From: Beijerinckiaceae bacterium
GTDB lineage: Bacteria > Pseudomonadota > Alphaproteobacteria > Rhizobiales > Beijerinckiaceae
Reading direction: 5' to 3'
Length of the DNA: 12,234 bases
Assembly: GCA_947380915.1 (NCBI GenBank)
Contig: CANCSY010000078.1
Location: 1 to 12,234 of the forward strand
Shown here piece by piece: positions 5,410-11,083 of the stretch. Within the stretch, counting starts at the first letter, position 1, and each line of letters opens with the position of its first letter. Position numbers and translations under genes: made by a program. The notes under the pieces are model-generated. The model was not told the origin of the DNA, ran no database searches, and saw only the letters and a list, made by a program, of their open reading frames with translations.

Positions 5410-7227
5410 TCAGTCCATCCGTTTCGCAAAGGTGTTCAGGTCGCGCGCTGGCGCTTCATGGGCGACAGCGCCGACAGCGCGGCCGGTGAAGGCGTTCGTG
5501 GGCAGGCTGCTGGCCGCATGGTTGAAGCCGCCAGCACCCTGGGTCGGCTGGGCGAAGATCGCACGGGTGATTTCTGCGCGGCTTGCGCCTGCTCCCGCTT
5601 TGGTCGGCGCCGCGATCTGCGCCACGGAAACCGCCTTGATGAGAGCGGCCAGCGTCCCGCGATCCAGTTTCGCGGCCACGAGGTCCGAGCGAGGCGCGGG
5701 CGCGCGCGCGGCTGAACGAGCGCTCGGGATGGCTGGCCGTGCGACCGGGACCGGGGGCTCGGGCGTCGCGGCATAGGCCAATGCGGGGGCGGGCGGGGCG
5801 GCGGCGGGCAGGGCCGGGCCGGTGATGAGGCCGGGCAGGTCAGCCGCCCGCGCGATGCGTGTCGGCTCGGGGCGCGGCTCCATCGGGGGCGCCTCGGCCT
5901 GTCGCGGCTCGGCCAGTCGAATTTCCGCCATACGGGGTTCGGTCTGGCGCAGGGCGACCGGGCGCGGCTCAGGCATGGGCGGCTCTGGCGGGCGCAGTTC
6001 GATCGGGCGCATGGGCGGCAAGGGCGTGTTGAGGGCGGCGAGCAGGGCCTGGGGCGCCTCGGAGGGACGGCGCGGGGGAGCCGGGGCCTCGGAGGCGCGC
6101 GGGTCGAAGGCGGCGATCTGGCGGCCCGGCTCGGCGATGGCTTCAACCGGACGGTTGGGGGGAACCGGCGTCGCCGCGGGGGCTGGCGTCGGGGCCATAT
6201 AGGTCTCGCCGCGCGGCAGGTTGCGCTCGGCTTGCCTGACGACGGGCGAGCGGTTGGCTTCGGCCATGAAGAAGCTGGCGGCGTTGTCGTCGTCATAGGT
6301 CGGGGCGCTGCTGGCCCTCGGTTGGTTGCGGTTCTCCACATAGGTCGCCACGCGGGAGCGTGGGCCGCCACGCGGCGCGGGCGCAACTTTCTCCTCCTCC
6401 TCCTCGCCGCCGCCAAAGAGCGTCGCGAAGAAGCCACGGGACTGCACCTGCGCCATGCTGGGCATGGAGGCGCCGCCGCGCGCTTCAAGCTCTGCGCGGG
6501 CCTCGTCGTAGCGAGCGAGGGGCTGGCCATTGGTGGGCAGATGCACGGTCTTGCCATCCGGGAAGAGGCGCGCGAGCTGGTCATGGCTCATGCGCGGCCA
6601 TGCCCGCACATTGCCCACGTCCAGATGCACGAAGGGCGTGCCTGCGGTGGGATAATAGCCGACGCCGCCCCGTTGCAGGCGCATGGCGATCTCGCGCACC
6701 CTGGACATGGGGACATCCATGTAATGCATGTCCATGGCCTTCCCGAGCATGTGCTGGGAAAATTCCGCGACGGCCTTGGAGCGGCGGCGCAGCATGGCGT
6801 TGGTCTGGGGCGAGCGGTAGGCGGAAACGATATGGATCGGCTCCTGCGAGCCGGATTCGCGATAGGTTTCCCAGACCGTGTCGAACAGGCGCGGGTCCAT
6901 CTTGATTGTGTCGTCATTGCGCCAGTCGCGCAGGAAATGGTTCAGCTTCGCCAGCACAGCGGGATCATACTGGCCATTGACCCGGAAGGTCGCCTGGATG
7001 CTCTCGCCTGAATGGGTATGGTAAAGATGAATGGTGCGCGTGTCGCCATTGGCGATGGCGTTCTGTGTCTGCGCTGGCATGAGCGCGGCCAGCAAGAGCG
7101 TCAAGGCGCTGGTCGTCGCAAACCTTCCGGCGGTCCGTGTCTTGAGTTTACGCAATTTCAGCAACTGACGACTCGCGTTTCGCGTGGACCCTCGCAAAAG
7201 CCCGCGAGGGACGAACATGGTGAGCAT
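5410..7227 (-). CDS. DUF882/MepK-like zinc murein endopeptidase with long Pro-rich tail
   Basis: The 605-residue product has a basic N-terminus, a hydrophobic segment (about 38-52, ATTSALTLLLAALMP) and possible signal cleavage after AIA (59), so it is exported or anchored. Residues about 64-232 are a YcbK/MepK-type M15 peptidase domain: SAYRSPQTNAML (135-146), SQHMLGKAMD with His159 and Asp166, and FVHLDVG with His201, the expected zinc ligands. In E. coli MepK (182 residues) this domain cuts mDap-mDap (3-3) and 4-3 peptidoglycan crosslinks. Here a further 370 residues follow: an acidic EEEEE stretch at 275-279, then Pro/Ala/Arg-rich sequence with a decapeptide repeat (410-459), and a more complex C-terminus (514-605) with helices such as LDRGTLAALIKAV. 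The start at 7227 lacks a clear ribosome site; ATG 7218 is an alternative. The upstream neighbour is an L,D-transpeptidase, which makes 3-3 links. Confidence 0.88.
   Translation of the reverse strand: MLTMFVPRGLLRGSTRNASRQLLKLRKLKTRTAGRFATTSALTLLLAALMPAQTQNAIANGDTRTIHLYHTHSGESIQATFRVNGQYDPAVLAKLNHFLRDWRNDDTIKMDPRLFDTVWETYRESGSQEPIHIVSAYRSPQTNAMLRRRSKAVAEFSQHMLGKAMDMHYMDVPMSRVREIAMRLQRGGVGYYPTAGTPFVHLDVGNVRAWPRMSHDQLARLFPDGKTVHLPTNGQPLARYDEARAELEARGGASMPSMAQVQSRGFFATLFGGGEEEEEKVAPAPRGGPRSRVATYVENRNQPRASSAPTYDDDNAASFFMAEANRSPVVRQAERNLPRGETYMAPTPAPAATPVPPNRPVEAIAEPGRQIAAFDPRASEAPAPPRRPSEAPQALLAALNTPLPPMRPIELRPPEPPMPEPRPVALRQTEPRMAEIRLAEPRQAEAPPMEPRPEPTRIARAADLPGLITGPALPAAAPPAPALAYAATPEPPVPVARPAIPSARSAARAPAPRSDLVAAKLDRGTLAALIKAVSVAQIAAPTKAGAGASRAEITRAIFAQPTQGAGGFNHAASSLPTNAFTGRAVGAVAHEAPARDLNTFAKRMD
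5851..6000 (-). repeat. 30-bp (decapeptide) repeat inside the endopeptidase tail
   Basis: Residues 410-459 of the DUF882 protein fall into five ten-residue units. Four begin with Glu-Pro-Arg exactly ten residues apart (420, 430, 440, 450: EPRPVALRQT, EPRMAEIRLA, EPRQAEAPPM, EPRPEPTRIA); the first, from 410, is degenerate (ELRPPEPPMP). The tail is probably extended and flexible, as in proteins that span the periplasm or bind peptidoglycan. Confidence 0.75.
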
Positions 7228-7306
7228 AGTGTTACCGAGAAGGGTTAACGGGGCGTGAGCCTCGGCGGATTTTTTGAATCAGGGGCGGCGTGCGGGGGCT
7301 CAGGCA

Positions 7307-7336
7307 CTTATGGACGAAACAGCAAAGCTCGTTAAA
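7307..7336 (-). promoter_or_regulatory. Weak promoter candidate for the endopeptidase gene
   Basis: TTTAAC (7336-7331) and CATAAG (7312-7307) on the minus strand are 18 bp apart. The match to sigma70 boxes is moderate. Together with the 290-bp gap after the L,D-transpeptidase gene it suggests that the endopeptidase can be transcribed on its own. Confidence 0.22.
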
Positions 7337-7386
7337 TTTGGCGTGATTGTGTCTTTTTAGCCGCGCCTCGACCTTGGGCGCAAGGG

Positions 7387-7408
7387 TCCGGAGGCAGACG
7401 CCTCCGGA
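7387..7408. repeat. Perfect 9-bp stem-loop between L,D-transpeptidase and endopeptidase genes
   Basis: TCCGGAGGC (7387-7395), loop AGAC, GCCTCCGGA (7400-7408) is a perfect inverted repeat about 110 bp after the L,D-transpeptidase stop. It has no T-run on either strand. It may be a Rho-assisted terminator or a processing hairpin, or a copy of a dispersed intergenic palindrome. The remainder of the 290-bp gap shows no credible gene. Confidence 0.55.
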
Positions 7409-7517
7409 AGATTATCCGATTGAAAGCATGGATTATTGGCGTTTTGAGCGAGTTGGCGCCCGACTTTTGTTCCCTGCCAAGGCTGTGGAAAAGATCAAAA
7501 GACCCGGGCGCAGAATT

Positions 7518-9308
7518 TCAAACCGCCAGGCCCAGCGCGGCGCGCACCTTGGCGGAATGGCCATAGAGATCGTCGCGCAGTTGCAATTTGCCGGTCTCGT
7601 CCACGAAGGCGGTGTAATAGCCGATATGAATGTCGATGCCGCGCGGCAGATGGATCGTCTGGTTCTTGCCGCCGATGAGGGCGCGGGCGCGCTCCTCGGT
7701 CCAGCCATTTTCCTTGCCGAGCACGACTTCCGCGAATTTGAACGGCTGGTCGAGGCGCACGCAGCCATGGCTGTAGGCGCGTGTCACATTGGCGAAGAGC
7801 GCGCGCGTGGGCGTGTCATGCAGATACACCGAATGCTGGTTGGGGAACATGAATTTGATGCGCCCCAGCGCGTTTCGCTCGCCGGGCGGTTGGCGCACGA
7901 TCATGCGCCCGTTGGGCGCGGTCGAGACTTCGTAGCCAAGTTTTTGCAGATAGGTCGGGTCTTCGGCGAGCTTCGGCGCCATCTCTTTCCTGATGATGCT
8001 GTCGGGCACGTTCCAGTAGGGATTGACCTCGATGAACTGCATGCGGTTCGAGAAGACCGGCGTCTGCGTCGTCGGTTTGCCCACGATCACGCGCGCCTTG
8101 TAGAACGCCACATTGTCGCGAAACACGCGCACGGAAAAATCGGGAATGTTGACTTCGATCCGCTCCGCCGCCTCGCCGCGCGCGCGCCAGCGCCAGCGTT
8201 CCATATTGGCGATGATCTCGGCTTCCAGCCAGGCGGGGTCGCCGCCGGAAAGGATGGAGACCGTGCGCGTGGTCAACTGGCCCGAGGCGGGCAGCCCGTT
8301 GCTGCGCTGGAAATCAGCGACAGCAGAAGCGATGCGGGTGTCATAGACAAGATCATCGGCGCTTTGGGGCAGGGGTTGGGCGTCAAGGCCGAAGCGGGCG
8401 CGAACAAGGGGTACGCGCGGGTCCTTCATGCCGACTTTCAAGGTCGGGCCAGACGAGATCCGGTCGATGGTTTTCGGCTTCTCGCGGCGCACCTCGGCGA
8501 GCTTTTCGCGCAGGGCCAGATAGCCTGACTGAATGGGGTTGAAATCGCGCAGCGCAGCGCCCGCGTCCGGCGCGGCCGATACTGTGGCGAGGATGCGGGC
8601 GGGGTCAGCCACATCAGGCTTTTCGGTGATCAGCTTGTCGATGGTCTGGGGATCGATGCGCGCGCCGTTGGCCTGCCTGCCATAGGTCACGACCGCCAGC
8701 GAGAGGGCGAGATCGGTGGCGGCCCGCTCCATGTCCGTGGCGGCGTTCAGCACCGGCAAGGATCCGGGCTTGAGGGCGAGCCCGTCTTCATCCGCATGTT
8801 CCAGCCGCGCCAGCGCCGATCTGGCGGCGTCGGTCCAGGCGTCCTTGGCGACCCAGAGGGGCGCATGGGCGCGCGCGGCGTAGAAAGCCGCCACCGCCTC
8901 GCGCTCGCGCCTTGCGGCCTGGGTGCGCGCGGGCTCTTTGACCAGCGCGTCCAGCGCCTGTTTGAGGTGAGCCGCGATGGTCGGCGCCTCGCGCGCAGGC
9001 GTTTCGGCCTCAAGATTGGCGGGCAGGGAGGGCGCGGGCGCTTCGATAAGGGCGGGGCCTGGCGCGTCGAGGGATGGCGCCGCCTGCTCGGGCATGTTCG
9101 GCTCGGGGGGAAGGTGCAGCGTCGCGCCCAGCGCAGCCCCATCCCTTGGGGTTATCGTCTGGGTCGCGGTATGGTCATAGCCTTGCGCTGGTTCTGCGGC
9201 CTCGACCGCCTTTGCCTCCTGCGCCCGGGGCGAGGGCATGGCCAGCGTCAGAGCCGCCATCGACAGGCCAACCAGGAGGGCGCGAGGCGGCTGCATTTTC
9301 ATCGACAT
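7518..9308 (-). CDS. YcbB/LdtD-like L,D-transpeptidase (YkuD domain)
   Basis: The 596-residue product matches the length and order of YcbB-type enzymes. It begins with an exported signal (LLVGLSMAALTLAM at 11-24, cleavage near 30), followed by a Pro/Ala/Glu-rich linker to about 110 and the scaffold domain (FYAARAHAPLWVAKDAW, 142-158, onwards). A PG_binding_1 domain lies at about 290-353 (LVRARFGL...AVADFQRSNGLPASGQL), then the YkuD catalytic domain at about 383-560, with the active motif YSHGCVRL (512-519, Cys516) and His497 in SVYLHDTP. These periplasmic enzymes join mDap to mDap (3-3 crosslinks), bypassing penicillin-binding proteins, and some attach outer-membrane proteins to peptidoglycan. 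The start at 9308 has AAAGG close upstream; ATGs at 9302 and 9296 are alternatives. It lies 109 bp after the response regulator and 290 bp before the DUF882 endopeptidase. Confidence 0.94.
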   Translation of the reverse strand: MSMKMQPPRALLVGLSMAALTLAMPSPRAQEAKAVEAAEPAQGYDHTATQTITPRDGAALGATLHLPPEPNMPEQAAPSLDAPGPALIEAPAPSLPANLEAETPAREAPTIAAHLKQALDALVKEPARTQAARREREAVAAFYAARAHAPLWVAKDAWTDAARSALARLEHADEDGLALKPGSLPVLNAATDMERAATDLALSLAVVTYGRQANGARIDPQTIDKLITEKPDVADPARILATVSAAPDAGAALRDFNPIQSGYLALREKLAEVRREKPKTIDRISSGPTLKVGMKDPRVPLVRARFGLDAQPLPQSADDLVYDTRIASAVADFQRSNGLPASGQLTTRTVSILSGGDPAWLEAEIIANMERWRWRARGEAAERIEVNIPDFSVRVFRDNVAFYKARVIVGKPTTQTPVFSNRMQFIEVNPYWNVPDSIIRKEMAPKLAEDPTYLQKLGYEVSTAPNGRMIVRQPPGERNALGRIKFMFPNQHSVYLHDTPTRALFANVTRAYSHGCVRLDQPFKFAEVVLGKENGWTEERARALIGGKNQTIHLPRGIDIHIGYYTAFVDETGKLQLRDDLYGHSAKVRAALGLAV

Positions 9309-9321
9309 GCCCTTTCAGGTC

Positions 9322-9339
9322 CGGATCAGTCGCGATCCG
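9322..9339 (-). repeat. Hairpin just upstream of the L,D-transpeptidase start
   Basis: CGGATC (9322-9327), a 6-base spacer and GATCCG (9334-9339) form a perfect inverted repeat 13 bp before the ATG. It could be a leader hairpin or an operator; the function is unknown. Confidence 0.35.
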
Positions 9340-9371
9340 CCCGAGCTTTTTCCCAAAGGGAGTTCGAGATC

Positions 9372-9394
9372 ACTGGCGCCATCAGCGCGCCAGT
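9372..9394 (-). terminator. 8-bp stem-loop after the response-regulator gene
   Basis: ACTGGCGC (9372-9379), a 7-base loop and GCGCCAGT (9387-9394) form a perfect stem-loop 23 bp after the regulator stop. No T-run follows, so it is either a Rho-type terminator, an attenuator that lets some transcripts run into the L,D-transpeptidase gene, or a processing site. Confidence 0.4.
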
Positions 9395-9417
9395 CTTGCG
9401 AGGCGATACGTAGCGGC

Positions 9418-10911
9418 TCAAGCTGCTTCGAAGCTCGACCCTATGGCCGAGATTTCGTCATCCTGAAGGCCGATGTCCTTCATCTTGCGGTAGAGAGTGG
9501 AGCGGCCGATGCCCAGCCTGCGCGCCATTTCCGACATTTGCCCGCGATAATAGGTCAGGGCGAAGCGGATCATCTCCGCCTCCATTTCCTCGAGCTTTCG
9601 CACATTGCCATTCTCGTCGAGCGGCCGCATGGCGTTGGGGTCGCGCACCTCGATGCGGATGATCTCCCGCTGGGGGGCGGGCTGGATGGTGAGCGCCGGG
9701 GCGGGCGGAATGCGCACGTCAAAACCTTCGACGCGGGCGGCGATCTGCGGGAATTCGGCGATCGTCAGCTCATCGCCCTCGGCCAGAACCACCGCGCGGA
9801 AGATGGTGTTTTCCAGCTGCCGCACATTGCCCGGCCAGTTGTAGCGGGACAGAAGCGCGAGGGCTTCGGCCGACAGGCCACGCAAACGCTTGCCCTGTTC
9901 GGCGGCGAAGCGCGCGGTGAAGCGCCGGGCCAGATCGGAAATATCGTCCCGACGCGAGCGCAGGGGCGGCACGCTGATGGGGAAGACATTGAGCCGGTAA
10001 TAGAGATCTTCGCGGAAGGCGCCGGCCTTCACGCATTCCATCATGTTGCGGTTGCTGGCGGTGATGATGCGCACATCGACCTTGAGGGCCTTTTTGGCGC
10101 CTGCCGGTTCTATTTCGCCCTCATGCAGGGCGCGCAGCAGTTTGATCTGGGCGGAAGGCGGCAGGTCCTCGACATTTTCAAGGAACAGGGCGCCGCCATT
10201 GGCCTCGGCGAATTTGCCGATCTGTTTTTCCGTGGCGCCCGCAAAGGCGCCCTTCTCGTGGCCGAAGAGGAAGGACTCCACGCCAGCTTCGGAAAGACCG
10301 GCGCAATTCACGCTGAGGAACGCGCGGGCGCGTCGTTCGGAAGCGCCATGGATGGCCCGGGCGATCAGTTCCTTGCCGACCCCGGCCTCGCCCTCGATCA
10401 GCACGGGAATGGTGGATTTGGCCGCCCGGTCGCACAGCCGCATGATGCGGCTCATGTTCTCCGAGGCGGTGGAAATGTCGCGGAAGGAGACCGCCGCCGC
10501 GCCCCGCCGGGCCGAGCGACGCACCTCTTCCTCCAGCGCCTCGAAGCGCAGGGCGTTCTTGAGCGAGACTTGAAGACGCTCCGCGCCCACGGGCTTCACG
10601 ACGAAATCAAAGGCGCCCGCCCGCATGGCGGAGACGACGGCTTCGATGGAATTGGGCGAGGTCTGGACGATCACCGGGGTCGTCAGGCCGCGCTCCTTCA
10701 TGCGTAGCAGAACGCCCATGCCATCGAGGTCAGGCATGACCAGGTCAAGGATCAGGCCGTCGATGCGGGGCAGATCGGCGGCGCAGAGACGCGCCAGGGC
10801 GGCTTCCCCACCTTCGGCCAGCTCCGCATGATAGCCGAATCGGCGGACCATGGCTTCTAGGAGCCGGCGCTGAATTGCGTCGTCGTCGGCGATCAGGATG
10901 GTCGAGGTCAT
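9418..10911 (-). CDS. NtrC-like response regulator with degenerate sigma54-activator motifs
   Basis: The 497-residue protein has three domains. The receiver (about 1-125) is intact: acidic pair Asp9/Asp10, phospho-acceptor Asp56 in LILDLVMPDLDG, Thr84 and Lys106. The AAA+ domain (about 145-385) has Walker A GEAGVGKE (174-181), sensor I RIITASNRN, arginine-finger stretch FREDLYYRL (299-307) and NWPGNVRQLEN (358-368). A Fis-type HTH closes the protein (about 458-482, ARRLGIGRSTLYRKM). Two key sites are changed: the sigma54-contact loop reads GAFAGA (221-226) instead of GAFTGA, and Walker B reads ALFLEN (Glu245-Asn246) instead of the usual LFLDE. Such proteins normally hydrolyse ATP to open sigma54 promoters; this one may be weak in that or act with sigma70. 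No sensor kinase gene lies in the window. The downstream cell-wall genes are plausible targets. Confidence 0.93.
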   Translation of the reverse strand: MTSTILIADDDAIQRRLLEAMVRRFGYHAELAEGGEAALARLCAADLPRIDGLILDLVMPDLDGMGVLLRMKERGLTTPVIVQTSPNSIEAVVSAMRAGAFDFVVKPVGAERLQVSLKNALRFEALEEEVRRSARRGAAAVSFRDISTASENMSRIMRLCDRAAKSTIPVLIEGEAGVGKELIARAIHGASERRARAFLSVNCAGLSEAGVESFLFGHEKGAFAGATEKQIGKFAEANGGALFLENVEDLPPSAQIKLLRALHEGEIEPAGAKKALKVDVRIITASNRNMMECVKAGAFREDLYYRLNVFPISVPPLRSRRDDISDLARRFTARFAAEQGKRLRGLSAEALALLSRYNWPGNVRQLENTIFRAVVLAEGDELTIAEFPQIAARVEGFDVRIPPAPALTIQPAPQREIIRIEVRDPNAMRPLDENGNVRKLEEMEAEMIRFALTYYRGQMSEMARRLGIGRSTLYRKMKDIGLQDDEISAIGSSFEAA

Positions 10912-10959
10912 GCGGTTGCTTACTCTCTGGCAGGAATCGGCCTGCTTCGAGAGTCATCT

Positions 10960-10969
10960 TGTTCGAACA
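10960..10969. promoter_or_regulatory. Perfect 10-bp palindrome upstream of the response regulator
   Basis: TGTTCGAACA is self-complementary and lies 49 bp before the regulator start. It contains GTTC but not the GTTC-N7-GTTC form of the alphaproteobacterial LexA box. It is a possible binding site of unknown factor. Confidence 0.25.
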
Positions 10970-10972
10970 GGG

Positions 10973-10987
10973 TAAATGGCCGATTAA
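10973..10987. promoter_or_regulatory. CtrA-box-like site
   Basis: TAAA (10973-10976), seven bases and TTAA (10984-10987) give 7 of 8 matches to TTAA-N7-TTAA, the site of the alphaproteobacterial cell-cycle regulator CtrA. On the minus strand it reads TTAA-N7-TTTA and lies about 60-75 bp upstream of the response-regulator ATG. AT-rich words are rare in this GC-rich DNA, which adds weight, but a single match is not proof. Confidence 0.35.
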
Positions 10988-10990
10988 TTT

Positions 10991-11009
10991 TGTGGCGGTC
11001 CTGTGGCGG
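10991..11009 (+). repeat. 11-bp-period direct repeat in the divergent region
   Basis: TGTGGCGG occurs at 10991-10998 and at 11002-11009, one helical turn apart, about 26 bp before the possible -35 box of the oligoendopeptidase gene. The position suits an activator site, but chance is possible in GC-rich DNA. Confidence 0.3.
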
Positions 11010-11034
11010 AAGCGTCGCCTTTGAGGCTGGACGG

Positions 11035-11063
11035 TTGAACCGGGCACGGGGAAGGCCGATATA
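11035..11063 (+). promoter_or_regulatory. Possible promoter of the oligoendopeptidase gene
   Basis: TTGAAC (11035-11040) and GATATA (11058-11063) are 17 bp apart, resembling sigma70 boxes. Initiation near 11070 would leave a very short leader before the ATG at 11084 or 11093, consistent with the absence of a clear Shine-Dalgarno. Confidence 0.35.
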
Positions 11064-11083
11064 GAGCGCAGACTCACCAGCGG

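Noticed and set aside
5851..6000. CRISPR-like array
   Set aside because: The 30-bp period lies in frame within a coding sequence, the units are imperfect and there are no spacers between them.
7228..7517. A small gene or RNA in the gap between the two cell-wall genes
   Set aside because: Short frames there have no ribosome site or familiar sequence; only a hairpin and a weak promoter could be supported.
7347..8528. A 393-codon plus-strand open frame antisense to the L,D-transpeptidase
   Set aside because: No recognisable domain and no ribosome site, and the catalytic domain of the L,D-transpeptidase is read on the other strand over the same bases.
9372..9400. A sigma54-type -24/-12 element (GG-N10-GC) upstream of the L,D-transpeptidase
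   Set aside because: TGGCGCGCTGATGGC on the minus strand has the spacing, but it is made by the arm of a stem-loop, lacks the TTGC form, and GG-N10-GC is common in GC-rich DNA. The regulator's altered GAFTGA also argues against it.
9238..10707. A 489-codon plus-strand open frame antisense to the response regulator
   Set aside because: Its translation is rich in His, Gly and Arg without any domain, as expected for the mirror of a GC-rich gene; the opposite strand holds a clear three-domain regulator.
10960..10969. LexA (SOS) box
   Set aside because: Alphaproteobacterial LexA needs GTTC-N7-GTTC; here GTTC is followed directly by its complement.
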